Of a DNA stretch of 64,000 nt, positions 41,898 to 50,036 are shown in pieces. How positions within the stretch are numbered: position 1 is the stretch's first letter; every line of letters starts with the position of its first letter. A program made the translations under genes and the position numbers. The DNA is from Sva-07 sp963828415 (GTDB lineage: Bacteria; Actinomycetota; Acidimicrobiia; Acidimicrobiales; Ilumatobacteraceae): positions 1 through 64,000 of the forward strand of contig CAWHEI010000012.1 in the NCBI GenBank assembly GCA_963828415.1. Reading direction: 5' to 3'. The notes under the pieces are model-generated. The model did not search any database, was not told the origin of the DNA, and worked only from the letters and a program-made list of their open reading frames with translations.

Positions 41898-42808
41898 GCG
41901 GTCAGCGCGTCGATCACGATGGGCGTTGCCTCGGCCACGGCATCGTGTTCGACGTCGATCCAGCGTACGCGTGGATCACGGCGGAACCATCGCTCCTGGC
42001 GGACGGCGAACTGGCGGGTGCGGGTGACGATCATGGCGACCGCCTCATCCTGGTCGACGCGACCGTCGATCATCTCCAGGATTTCCTTGTAGCCGAGGGC
42101 CTGGGCGGCGGTTCGTGCGAATCCGGTGGCGGCGAGCGTCCTGACCTCATCGACCAGGCCGTCGGCGATCATCCGCTCGACGCGACGAGCGATCCGATCG
42201 GTGATCACCTCGCGGGGCCAGCGCAGCCCGATCTGGGCGACCGGCGACGGCGGGTAGTCGTCGACGCCGGGGCCGAACGAACTGAAGGCCCGTCCGCTGC
42301 CGAGTGTCACTTCGAGCGCGCGAACGATGCGTCGGCGGTTGCTCGGTTCCATCTTGGATGACGCTGCGGGGTCAAGGGTTCGCAGCTGTTCGAAGAGCGC
42401 CGCCGTGTCGAGTTCGGCGTCGAGGTCGGCGCGCACGTCGGGCCACTGTCCGGGCAGGTCGAAGTCGTCGATCACCACCCGGTGGTACAGGCCAGTGCCG
42501 CCGACGAGCAGTGCTCGGTGGTCGCGTCCGCCGATGTCGGCGAGCGCCTCAGCGTAGGCATCACGGAAATCGGCGACGGTGAACTCGTCGGTCGGTTCGA
42601 CCAGGTCGAGCAGATGATGTGGAATCTCAGCTCGTTCCGCGGTCGTTGGCTTGGCCGTGCCGATGTCCATCCCCCGGTACACCTGCATGCTGTCGATCGA
42701 AACGAGTTCGACGTCGCCGAGCACTCGTGCCGCCGCCATCGCCACGGCTGACTTGCCCGAGGCGGTCGAGCCGACGATCGCAACCCGGGTCGGCGCTGGG
42801 GTTCTCAG
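41894..42808 (-). CDS. miaA: tRNA dimethylallyltransferase, probable CTG start
   Basis: Adds dimethylallyl to A37 of tRNAs reading UNN codons. The P-loop VAIVGSTASGKSAVAM lies near the N-terminus, followed by SIDSMQVYRGMDIGTAKPT, HHLLDLVEPTDEFTVADF and GGTGLYHR. No ATG, GTG or TTG lies in frame upstream of the P-loop before an open Arg-rich stretch. The only near-cognate start is CTG at 42806-42808, which overlaps the chorismate mutase stop as CTGA. The three other junctions of this operon use the same 4-nt overlap, which supports this start (304 residues). A start at the internal ATG (42745) would remove the ATP-binding loop. MiaB, encoded upstream, acts on its product. Confidence 0.92.
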   Translation of the reverse strand: MRTPAPTRVAIVGSTASGKSAVAMAAARVLGDVELVSIDSMQVYRGMDIGTAKPTTAERAEIPHHLLDLVEPTDEFTVADFRDAYAEALADIGGRDHRALLVGGTGLYHRVVIDDFDLPGQWPDVRADLDAELDTAALFEQLRTLDPAASSKMEPSNRRRIVRALEVTLGSGRAFSSFGPGVDDYPPSPVAQIGLRWPREVITDRIARRVERMIADGLVDEVRTLAATGFARTAAQALGYKEILEMIDGRVDQDEAVAMIVTRTRQFAVRQERWFRRDPRVRWIDVEHDAVAEATPIVIDALTA

Positions 42809-43107
42809 AGTTGCTCGCCCTCGGCGATGCGCTGATGGTGGTGGATCACTTCGGCAACGATGAACCGCAGGAACTTCTCGGTGAATGCCGGATCGAGCCC
42901 GGACTGCTCGGCGAGCGCACGGAGTCGTTCGATCTGGATTCGCTCTCGGGCCTCGTCGGCCGCCGGGAGTTCGACGGTGGCCTTGTAGCGACCGACCGCC
43001 TTGGTGATCTTGAAGCGTTCGGCGAGGAGGTGGACCAAGGCCGCGTCGATGTTGTCGATGCTGGCGCGGTACTCGGCCAATTGCGGATCGACGCTCGCCT
43101 CACTCAT
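42805..43107 (-). CDS. Chorismate mutase, AroQ type
   Basis: Converts chorismate to prephenate for Phe/Tyr synthesis. The 100-residue all-helical AroQ domain has IDNIDAALVHLLAERFKITKAVGRYK (helix 1, with catalytic Arg/Lys residues) and the C-terminal HHHQRIAEGEQ. Free-standing short AroQ proteins of Actinobacteria are often activated by class II DAHP synthase, and one is encoded at 10.6 kb. The stop overlaps the miaA CTG start by 4 nt. A long hairpin separates it from miaB upstream. Confidence 0.9.
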   Translation of the reverse strand: MSEASVDPQLAEYRASIDNIDAALVHLLAERFKITKAVGRYKATVELPAADEARERIQIERLRALAEQSGLDPAFTEKFLRFIVAEVIHHHQRIAEGEQL

Positions 43108-43131
43108 CTCGCCGACGCTACTGCTCCGCCA

Positions 43132-43190
43132 AGCCCGAAATTTGCCTGGATCTGCGCGCTGAGCGCGACAAACCAGGCATGTTTCGGGCT
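43132..43190. repeat. Long unique hairpin between miaB and chorismate mutase genes
   Basis: A 59-bp interrupted palindrome: outer arms AGCCCGAAA/TTTCGGGCT (9 bp perfect), middle arms TGCCTGG/CCAGGCA and an inner GCGC/GCGC stem. It lies just after the miaB stop and 25 bp before the chorismate mutase start. No T-tract follows, so it is not a classic terminator. It may attenuate read-through into the miaA operon. Confidence 0.75.
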
Positions 43191-43201
43191 CGAACCGAAG
43201 T

Positions 43202-44623
43202 TCAGAGGGCTGCGACCGGGATACGGAGCTTGTGGGTGGGCTCGGAGATGAACTCGACGAAGGTGCCCTCGAGGAAGTGCGGGGCCCCGCGGGTGATCTC
43301 GACGGTGGCGTAGCTTCCGGTGCGCAGCGGGCGTGGCGGCACGAAGTGCACCAGCTTGTTCTGGCGGGTCCGGCCGCTGGTGACCGCCGCGTCGCGCTTG
43401 CTCGGGCCTTCGACGAGCACTTCCTCGATCCGGCCGACTCGTGCCTGGTGGCGACGCAGCGCCGATCGCTCGACGACCAGGCGGAGCCGTTCGAATCGTT
43501 CGGTGACGACCGCCGGATCGATGAAGTCGGCCTCCATCGAGGCGGCCTCGGTCCCCTCGCGTGGCGAGAAGATGAACGTGTAGGCGTAGTCGTATTCGGC
43601 CTCGGCCGCGACGGCCAGGGTCTGTTCGAAGTCGGCCTCGGTTTCGCCGGGGAACCCGACGATGATGTCGGTCGAGACGGCCAGGTCGTCGATGGTCGCC
43701 CGGGCGTCGGCGAGACGGGCGAGGTATCGCTCGGCGGTGTAGCCGCGGTGCATCAACGCCAGCACACGGTCGCTGCCGGATTGCAGCGGGTAGTGCAGGT
43801 GCTCGCACACCGCAGTGGTCTCCGCCATCGCGGCGAACGTCTCGGGGCGCATGTCCTTGGGGTGTGGGCTCGTGTACCGCACGCGTCTGATGCCCTCGAC
43901 GGCACCGACGTCGCGGAGCAGGTCGGCGAACAGCGGCCGCAGCCGTACCGCGTCGTCACCGGCCTGACGCGCCGCCACCTGGAGATCGCGCCCGTAGCTG
44001 TTGACGTTCTGGCCGAGCAGGGTCACCTCCGTGACGCCGTCGTCGCGCAGTTGGGCGACCTCGTCGAGGATCTCGTCGTAGGGGCGACTGATCTCGGTGC
44101 CGCGCACTGCGGGCACGATGCAGAACGCACAGTTGTTGTCGCAGCCGATCTGAATGGTGACCCAGGCGTTGTACGAGGTCTCGCGGCGTGCGGGAAGCGC
44201 TGAGGGAAACAGCGCCTGGTCGTCGATGACGGCTTCGGTGAGGATCTCGGTGATCGGGCGATCGGAGGTGGTTGCCTGCGCGAGCAGTTCGGCGGCGCGG
44301 TGCACGTTGTGGGTGCCCATCACCACGTCGACGTGCCCGGCGCGCTTGGCGACGAGTTCCTGGTCCTTCTGCGCCAGGCAACCCGATACGACGATCTGGC
44401 GACCCTCACGTTCACCCTTCCAGGTCTTGAGATGTCCCAGATTGCCGTAGAGCTTGTTGTCGGCGTTCTCGCGAATGCAGCATGTGTTGAGCACGACGAC
44501 GTCGGCGTCGGCTTCGCTGTCGGCGCGAACCAGTCCATCGGCCTCCAGCAGCCCCGAGATCCGCTCGGAGTCGTGCTCGTTCATCTGGCACCCGTACGTG
44601 CGCACGATGTAACTGCGGGACAT
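43202..44623 (-). CDS. miaB: tRNA-2-methylthio-N6-dimethylallyladenosine synthase
   Basis: A radical-SAM enzyme that adds a methylthio group to i6A37 of tRNA, acting after MiaA. The 473-residue protein (ATG 44623) has the N-terminal UPF0004 domain (YGCQMNEHDSERI, LNTCCIRENADNK, VSGCLAQKD; three cysteines for the auxiliary cluster), the radical-SAM motif CDNNCAFCIVP, DIIVGFPGETEADF, and a C-terminal TRAM domain. An upstream in-frame GTG at 44677 would add 18 Arg-rich residues and is disfavoured. It is divergent from a membrane-protein gene and lies upstream of the miaA operon. Confidence 0.96.
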   Translation of the reverse strand: MSRSYIVRTYGCQMNEHDSERISGLLEADGLVRADSEADADVVVLNTCCIRENADNKLYGNLGHLKTWKGEREGRQIVVSGCLAQKDQELVAKRAGHVDVVMGTHNVHRAAELLAQATTSDRPITEILTEAVIDDQALFPSALPARRETSYNAWVTIQIGCDNNCAFCIVPAVRGTEISRPYDEILDEVAQLRDDGVTEVTLLGQNVNSYGRDLQVAARQAGDDAVRLRPLFADLLRDVGAVEGIRRVRYTSPHPKDMRPETFAAMAETTAVCEHLHYPLQSGSDRVLALMHRGYTAERYLARLADARATIDDLAVSTDIIVGFPGETEADFEQTLAVAAEAEYDYAYTFIFSPREGTEAASMEADFIDPAVVTERFERLRLVVERSALRRHQARVGRIEEVLVEGPSKRDAAVTSGRTRQNKLVHFVPPRPLRTGSYATVEITRGAPHFLEGTFVEFISEPTHKLRIPVAAL

Positions 44624-44679
44624 GGCGTCCGAGGCTACTGGCGCCAGATGACCCCCCGTTCGGCATCGGCGATTCACGA

Positions 44680-45138
44680 GTGGCGCTCGCTATCGTGCCG
44701 CTCGTGCTTGCCATCCTCGTTCCCGAGAACTACGACCTCTACCGGATTCTCTACTTCGTGCACCTGCTGTCGGCCATTGCCGCCTTCGGGCCGTTGTTTC
44801 TCTATCCACGTCTGCAGCGGGCGGGAGCGACCGCGGAGGTTGCACGACTGCACATGCGTCTCGTGTTCCCAGCGCTCGTGCTGCTGTGGGTCGCCGGCAT
44901 GGGCATGGCCGGCGTCGGCAAGATCAGCCTGGTCGGAACACCGTTCGTCACCGCCACCATCGTGCTGTGGCTGACAGCGCTCGCGGTGAGCTGGTTCATG
45001 ATCCGCCCGGCGCTCACCGACACCGCCGACGACGCCCGCAAGATCATGGCGGCCGGCATCGGCATCACCCACCTGATTCTGGTGGTGTCGTTGTACCTGA
45101 TGATCTTCAAGCCGGGCGGCTACGAGTTCAACACCTGA
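44680..45138 (+). CDS. DUF2269-like integral membrane protein
   Basis: A 152-residue protein from GTG at 44680 with four membrane helices. The second helix motif YFVHLLSAIAAFGPLFLYPRL resembles DUF2269-type integral membrane proteins, where the HLL...G pattern is conserved. It has a short Tyr-containing tail (KPGGYEFNT). Function unknown. It is divergent from miaB, with 56 bp between starts, and converges with a VOC-family gene. Confidence 0.65.
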   Translation: MALAIVPLVLAILVPENYDLYRILYFVHLLSAIAAFGPLFLYPRLQRAGATAEVARLHMRLVFPALVLLWVAGMGMAGVGKISLVGTPFVTATIVLWLTALAVSWFMIRPALTDTADDARKIMAAGIGITHLILVVSLYLMIFKPGGYEFNT

Positions 45139-45159
45139 GCCATTCGCTGCTCCTCGGAA

Positions 45160-45594
45160 TCAGCTGCCACCCATGACGAGGCGGCCGTCCCCATCGAGTC
45201 GAGCGTACGGATTGTGAGCGATCTCCCACAGGTGCCCGTCGGGATCGGCGACGTACGACGAGTAACCGCCCCAGAACGCCGTGTGCGGCTCGACGACCGA
45301 CGCAGCCCCAGCTGAGACCCACTGAGCGAACACATCGTCGACCTCCTCGATCGAGGCGAGATTCATGGCCAGCGTGACGCCACGGAAGCCGGACCCAACG
45401 GCCGGGACCTTGGCGTCGTCGGCGAGCGCCGACCACTCGTAGAGCGCGAACACCGGCCCGACCGTGTCGAAGAAGGTGATCGTCGGCATCGACGAGCTCG
45501 ACTTCGTCCAGCCGAGCGATTCGTAGAACGCCGTCGACCTCGCGAGGTCGGCAACACCGAACGTGACGATGGAGATGCGATTGGGAACGGTCAT
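45160..45594 (-). CDS. VOC-family (glyoxalase-like) protein
   Basis: A 144-residue protein from ATG at 45594 with paired beta-alpha-beta-beta-beta modules: ISIVTFGVADLARSTAFYESLGW, then AMNLASIEEVDDVFAQWVSAGA and the C-terminal YVADPDGHLWEIAHNPY. The metal-binding pattern has His/Glu in the last strand, as in VOC dioxygenases and glyoxalases; the substrate is unknown. It lies 71 bp from the recA stop on the same strand. In many Actinobacteria recX occupies the position just after recA; here it is absent. Confidence 0.82.
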   Translation of the reverse strand: MTVPNRISIVTFGVADLARSTAFYESLGWTKSSSSMPTITFFDTVGPVFALYEWSALADDAKVPAVGSGFRGVTLAMNLASIEEVDDVFAQWVSAGAASVVEPHTAFWGGYSSYVADPDGHLWEIAHNPYARLDGDGRLVMGGS

Positions 45595-45664
45595 GTGGGC
45601 CTCCTGGGTTGACGTCCCATCATGACCGAACCCGTCCGCTGCGGTCGCAGTCCGACCAGGACAC

Positions 45665-46729
45665 TCAGCTGAGGTCGATCGGGGCCTCGTCGGCCTCGGA
45701 GAACTCGTCGGCGACGTCGGCAACCTCGGGTTCGTCGGACTTCTTGAGGCCCGACACCGTCAGCACCTTGTCGCTGATCTCCATCATGATCTCGGGGTTC
45801 TGCTTGAGGTAGTCCTTGGCCTTCTCACGACCCTGCCCCAACTGCTCACCCTCGTACGTGAACCAGGCGCCCGACTTCTTCACGATGCCGAGGTCGACCG
45901 ACAGGTCGATCAACGAACCCTCACGGCTGATGCCCTGGCCGTACATGATGTCGAACTCGGCCTGACGGAACGGGGGCGACACCTTGTTCTTGACGACCTT
46001 GACGCGAGTGCGGTTGCCCACCACTTCGGCGCCATCCTTCAACGATTCGATCCGGCGGATGTCGAGACGCACCGACGAGTAGAACTTCAGCGCCCGACCG
46101 CCCGGGGTGGTCTCGGGCGAACCGAACATCACGCCGATCTTCTCGCGGAGCTGGTTGATGAAGATGACGATCGTGTTGGTCTTGTTGATGTTGCCCGTGA
46201 GCTTGCGCAACGCCTGGCTCATGAGCCTGGCCTGCAGACCAACGTGAGTGTCGCCCATCTCGCCTTCGATCTCGGCGCGGGGTGTGAGCGCCGCGACCGA
46301 GTCGACCACGATGACGTCGATGGCACCCGAACGGGTGAGCATGTCGCAGATCTCGAGCGCCTGCTCGCCCGTGTCTGGCTGGGAGATGAGGAGCTGATCG
46401 ACATCGACGCCGATCGCCCGGGCGTACACGGGATCCATCGCGTGCTCGGCATCGATGTAGGCACACACACCGCCGTTGCGCTGGGCCTCGGCGACCACGT
46501 GCATGGCCAGCGTGGACTTACCCGACGACTCGGGGCCGTAGATCTCGGTGATGCGGCCGCGGGGCAGACCACCCACGCCGAGGGCCAGGTCGAGTGCCAA
46601 CGCACCGGTCGGCACGACCTCGATGGCCATGTTGGTGCGCTCGCCCATCTTCATGATGGCGCCCTTGCCGAACTGCTTGTCGATCTGGGCCAGCGCCATC
46701 TCGAGTGCCTTGTCTCGGTCGTTACTCAT
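45665..46729 (-). CDS. recA: Recombinase RecA
   Basis: Forms filaments on ssDNA, drives homologous recombination and triggers LexA cleavage. From ATG at 46729 (MSNDRDKALEM) it is 354 residues. Walker A is GPESSGKST, Walker B is IDVIVVDSVAAL, loop L1 contains GEMGDTHVGLQARLM, and loop L2 is near FINQLREKIGVMFGSPETTPGG. The C-terminus is acidic (DEFSEADEAPIDLS), as usual. The upstream ATG at 46786 would add Arg-rich residues and is disfavoured. An SOS box lies about 125 bp upstream. There is no intein and no recX downstream. Confidence 0.98.
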   Translation of the reverse strand: MSNDRDKALEMALAQIDKQFGKGAIMKMGERTNMAIEVVPTGALALDLALGVGGLPRGRITEIYGPESSGKSTLAMHVVAEAQRNGGVCAYIDAEHAMDPVYARAIGVDVDQLLISQPDTGEQALEICDMLTRSGAIDVIVVDSVAALTPRAEIEGEMGDTHVGLQARLMSQALRKLTGNINKTNTIVIFINQLREKIGVMFGSPETTPGGRALKFYSSVRLDIRRIESLKDGAEVVGNRTRVKVVKNKVSPPFRQAEFDIMYGQGISREGSLIDLSVDLGIVKKSGAWFTYEGEQLGQGREKAKDYLKQNPEIMMEISDKVLTVSGLKKSDEPEVADVADEFSEADEAPIDLS

Positions 46730-46853
46730 GTCGTGTCTCGCTTTCGTGGTGCTGCGGGCGAACCCGGTGCGGTTGGTGATGTGCACCGTAGAGAGGGGGT
46801 GTCACAGAGTTCATCGGGATGCTTGGACAACCGAATGACAGCACTGTAACCAA

Positions 46854-46867
46854 CGAACAGTCGTTCG
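46854..46867. promoter_or_regulatory. LexA (SOS) box upstream of recA
   Basis: CGAACAGTCGTTCG is a perfect match to CGAAC-N4-GTTCG and is 125 bp upstream of the recA ATG. It places recA in the LexA regulon with lexA and the LysM gene in this window. Confidence 0.9.
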
Positions 46868-46914
46868 GTCAAGCATCATGCGAACGAACGTCCAGCAGTG
46901 ATGGGCCAGTCGTC

Positions 46915-46964
46915 GTTTGTGTTGCACTTCCGGTGGACAGGTCCACCGGAAGTGCAGCGCAAAC
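46915..46964. repeat. Near-perfect 50-bp palindrome between recA and the DUF983 gene
   Basis: Two 24-nt arms, starting GTTTGTGTTGCAC and ending GTGCAGCGCAAAC, pair with only two mismatches around a 2-nt centre (AG). The core is GGTGGAC/GTCCACC. It lies 16 bp after the DUF983 stop, upstream of the recA promoter region. There is no T-tract. It could end DUF983 transcripts or be a mobile palindrome. Confidence 0.85.
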
Positions 46965-46979
46965 GGTGGGTTCGACCGG

Positions 46980-47408
46980 TCAGTTGCCGAGGTCGGCGGC
47001 GGCGTCGGGCGTGATGTCGCCGACGATCTCGAAGTCGTCCGGTTCCGGCGGTCGAAGCAGGATGTCGACCGCCTGCCACATGCAGTACGCAGGCCCATAC
47101 GTGAAGAAGGGCAACACCACCGCCAGCACGACGAGCACGACGAACATCGGAACGGTGTTCACCTCCGGCCAGGTGACCGCCACCATGGCGCCGAGGACGA
47201 GCATCAACGGCCCGAACGTGATGATTGCCGTCATCGCTGCCGCGCCGAGTTCGTAGCCGACGTCGTCGCGGCGCCACTTGAGCCCGCACGACTGGCAGTG
47301 CTCTGCTTTCTTGAACCAACCGATGAAGAACGCACCCCTCCCGCCACACCACGCGCAGTTCCTGAAAGCCCCTCGAAGGAGCATGCGGGGGATGCCAGGT
47401 CGCTTCAC
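46980..47408 (-). CDS. DUF983-family membrane protein
   Basis: A 142-residue protein. A zinc-ribbon-like N-terminus (CAWCGGRG, then CQSCGLKW) is followed by an acidic aromatic linker (RRDDVGYELG) and two to three membrane helices. This is the DUF983 pattern. The family is uncharacterised. The C-terminal tail is acidic. It is divergent from a frameshifted membrane protein gene, with 38 bp between starts. Confidence 0.85.
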   Translation of the reverse strand: MKRPGIPRMLLRGAFRNCAWCGGRGAFFIGWFKKAEHCQSCGLKWRRDDVGYELGAAAMTAIITFGPLMLVLGAMVAVTWPEVNTVPMFVVLVVLAVVLPFFTYGPAYCMWQAVDILLRPPEPDDFEIVGDITPDAAADLGN

Positions 47409-47446
47409 GATTCAAGGTTACGCGCGAGATTTGTCAGACTCTCAAA

Positions 47447-48257
47447 ATGCGGAGATCGCTCGGGGGCCTGATGTTGATTGTCGCCGCCGCGCTCGTTGCG
47501 ATCTCGGTGGGGGTCTGGTGGTTGCAGCGAGTCGCCTTCACACCGTCCAACGACTCGGATGTCGCCCACTCGATTCTGGGCGACGAGGAGATCCGTGGAC
47601 AGATCGCAACGATCGTCGCCGGAGCCGATGCGCCGGTCCTCAGCCAGTCACCGGCGGAACTCAGGGAGTTCATCGAACAGATCGCACGCATCCCGGAGGG
47701 CGCTGCATTGATGAGCGACGTCGTCGGAGACGCACACGCACGACTGATCGGCTCGTTCGATCGACCCGTCGTGATCACGGCGCAGGAGCAGGTCAACATC
47801 GTGCGCAACGAACTCGTCGGCGAGGCACCGCCGCTGACATTGCCGGTCCAGCGAGTCGGGTCGGTGGCGTTCCTCGACGACTGGCTCGGCGTGGCTGGCA
47901 CTCGGCACGTTGGGGATCGGGTTGCTCGTCGCGATCGCCGGCATCTTCCTTCGCCCAGAGCGCGGCGAGGGAACTTTCGCGCTCGGCGTGTTGTTCGCGG
48001 CCACGGCAGGATCACTGGTCGTCTTCGGCTACCTCGTGCCGCTGCTCATCGTTCCGGCGTTCTCCGACGACCTCTGGATGGGCGTGTTCGCACGCCTCGC
48101 AAACCATCACCGAAATCTGACCCTGCTGCTCGCCGTTGCCTGCCTGGTGGTCGCCGCGCTCATCGTGTTCGGCACCAGCAGCCGCCGCGAACGACGCCAG
48201 CACTCGACGCCCCTCAACGTCGGCCGATACCGCGACGAACGCAGCTGGAGCCGCTGA
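47447..48257 (+). pseudogene. Two-helix-pair membrane protein with an apparent frameshift
   Basis: The first frame (ATG 47447) encodes an N-terminal membrane helix (LMLIVAAALVAISVGVWWL) and an extracytoplasmic domain of about 115 residues ending AFLDDWLGV. At about 47893-47894 an extra G breaks the frame. The next frame continues with three membrane helices (GIGLLVAIAGIFL, SLVVFGYLVPLLIVPAF, LTLLLAVACLVVAALIVF) and an Arg-rich tail to the stop at 48257. Joined, the protein would be 269 residues. No family is recognised, although similar helix-domain-helix proteins are common in Actinobacteria. As with korA, a single-base duplication at a short run suggests a sequencing indel over true decay. 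Confidence 0.6.
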
Positions 48258-48270
48258 GCCCGCCCGGCGT

Positions 48271-48654
48271 TCAGGCTCCGGTGAGTTCTGCCAGTTGACG
48301 CTGGTAGCTCGCAAGATCGAAGTAGTCGCGCCAGAGCGTGATCAGGCCGTCAGCGTCGACCTCGAACACGCCGGCGAGTGGAAGCTCGAGCCATCCATTG
48401 CCGATCTGGAATCGATCGACGCGCTCGTTGAACACCACGTTGCCCACCTCGTGCTGACGCACGATCACCCAGTCGACCTCGTTTGCACTGCCGAGGAACA
48501 TCTCCAACGTGGCGGCCATCGCCTCGCGACCGACAATCGGCTGCATCGGCATGTTCTCGTAGGAGATCGACGGCGACGCCATCGCCACCGCGGCCGCGAC
48601 GTCCTTGCGCTCGATGGCTTCGATGAAGGCGGTGACGGTCGCGGACGGTGACAT
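48271..48654 (-). CDS. Limonene-1,2-epoxide hydrolase-like (NTF2/SnoaL fold) protein
   Basis: A 127-residue protein of the NTF2-like fold. The C-terminal half DRFQIGNGWLELPLAGVFEV then DGLITLWRDYFDLASY matches limonene-epoxide-hydrolase-family proteins, in which an Asp-Arg-Asp triad (here in DRFQI and WRDYFD) activates water. Substrate unknown. Many actinobacterial homologues sit near lipid or steroid catabolism genes. It converges with the frameshifted membrane gene and is followed upstream by a family D palindrome. Confidence 0.8.
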   Translation of the reverse strand: MSPSATVTAFIEAIERKDVAAAVAMASPSISYENMPMQPIVGREAMAATLEMFLGSANEVDWVIVRQHEVGNVVFNERVDRFQIGNGWLELPLAGVFEVDADGLITLWRDYFDLASYQRQLAELTGA

Positions 48655-48690
48655 GCACCGATCGTAGTGATCGACCCAATCGCGGTCGTC

Positions 48691-48733
48691 CTCGTGAACA
48701 ACTCCACCCCTGAGAGGTGAACTTGTTCACGAG
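48691..48733. repeat. Family D palindromic repeat (copy 1)
   Basis: A 43-bp palindrome with outer arms CTCGTGAACAA and TTGTTCACGAG, and inner imperfect CACCCCTGAG / GAGAGGTGAA pairing. It lies between the divergent epoxide-hydrolase-like and acyl-CoA dehydrogenase genes, 75 bp before the latter. Confidence 0.85.
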
Positions 48734-48807
48734 AATCGTGCGTTTCGTGGTGAGCGCTGCAATCCGTACGATCGCATTGACGATTCGGGACCTGAGGAGG
48801 CCACACG

Positions 48808-50031
48808 ATGTTCCAGTGGAGCGATGAACACCAGATGATCCGCGACGCGGTGAAGCGGTTCGTCGACGACGAGATCCGCCCACACGTCGACGAGCTCGAA
48901 CACGGCGACCTGCCCCCGTACGACATCCTCCGCAAGCTGTTCGCGACGTTCGGGATGGATGCGATGGCTCGGGAAAGCTTCAAGAAGGGCATCGAGCGCG
49001 AGCGGGCGATCGCGGCCGGCGAGGAGGTGCCTGAGAAGACGTCCGGCGGCGACGGTGGCGGGATGTCGCTGATCCCGATCATCGAACTGTGCCGGGTGTG
49101 TCCGGGCATGGTGACCGCGATGGGCGTGTCGATGGGTCTCACGTCCGCGGCGATCATGTCGAAGGGCACGATCGCCCAGAAGGAGCGGTGGGCACTCGAC
49201 CTGCTCACGATGGACAAGATCGGCGCGTGGGCGATCACCGAGCCGGGCAGCGGCTCCGATGCGTTCGGCTCGATGCGCTCGACGGCCCGACGCGACGGCG
49301 ACGAGTACATCCTGAACGGATCGAAGACCTTCATCACGAACGGCCCGTACGCGGACACCACGGTCTTCATCTGCAAGCTCGACGACGGCGAGACGCCGCC
49401 GGACCAACGCAAGGTGCTGTCGTTCGTGCTCGACCGGGGCATGGCCGGGTTCGAGCAGTCCAAGCCGCTCCGCAAGATGGGGATGCACTCCTCCCCCACC
49501 GGCGAGCTGTTCCTCGACGACGTCCGCGTCGGGCGCGACCGGCTGATCGGCGAGACCGAGGATCTCCCTTCCGGTGGGCGCGACGGCGCGAAGGCCACCT
49601 TCCAGCAGGAACGCTCCGGCGTGGCGGCGATGGCGCTCGGCATCATCGAGGAGTGTCTGCAGCTGAGTGTGCAGTACGCCAAGGATCGCGTTCAGTTCGG
49701 CAAGCCGATCGGCGAGTTCCAGCTGATCCAGGACAAGCTCGCCCGCATGGAGGTCGCCCGGCTCAACGTGCAGAACCTGGTGTTCCGCACGATGGAGATG
49801 GGCGCCGCCGGCCAGACGATGACGCTCGCCGAGGCCTCGGCGATGAAGCTCTACTCGGCCCGCGCCGCCACCGAGGTCGCGCTCGAGGCCGTGCAGCTCT
49901 TCGGCGGCAACGGCTACATGAGTGAGTTTCGGGTGGAGCAGCTCGCCCGCGACGCCAAAGTGCTCCAGATCTACGCCGGCACCGACGAGATCCAGATCAC
50001 CGCGATCGCCAAAGATCTACTGCGGGGCTGA
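48808..50031 (+). CDS. Acyl-CoA dehydrogenase
   Basis: A FAD-dependent beta-oxidation enzyme of 407 residues; GAGGAGG precedes the ATG. Motifs are KIGAWAITEPGSGSDAFG (the ACAD signature), YILNGSKTFITNG, LRKMGMHSSPTGELFLDDVRV, QERSGVAAMALGI, QLFGGNGYMSEFRVEQLARDAK and YAGTDEIQ. The base in the position of the catalytic Glu is not certain from the alignment. The acyl chain preferred is unknown. Only 5 nt separate it from the downstream serine hydrolase, so they form an operon. Confidence 0.92.
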   Translation: MFQWSDEHQMIRDAVKRFVDDEIRPHVDELEHGDLPPYDILRKLFATFGMDAMARESFKKGIERERAIAAGEEVPEKTSGGDGGGMSLIPIIELCRVCPGMVTAMGVSMGLTSAAIMSKGTIAQKERWALDLLTMDKIGAWAITEPGSGSDAFGSMRSTARRDGDEYILNGSKTFITNGPYADTTVFICKLDDGETPPDQRKVLSFVLDRGMAGFEQSKPLRKMGMHSSPTGELFLDDVRVGRDRLIGETEDLPSGGRDGAKATFQQERSGVAAMALGIIEECLQLSVQYAKDRVQFGKPIGEFQLIQDKLARMEVARLNVQNLVFRTMEMGAAGQTMTLAEASAMKLYSARAATEVALEAVQLFGGNGYMSEFRVEQLARDAKVLQIYAGTDEIQITAIAKDLLRG

Positions 50032-50036
50032 CCCCG

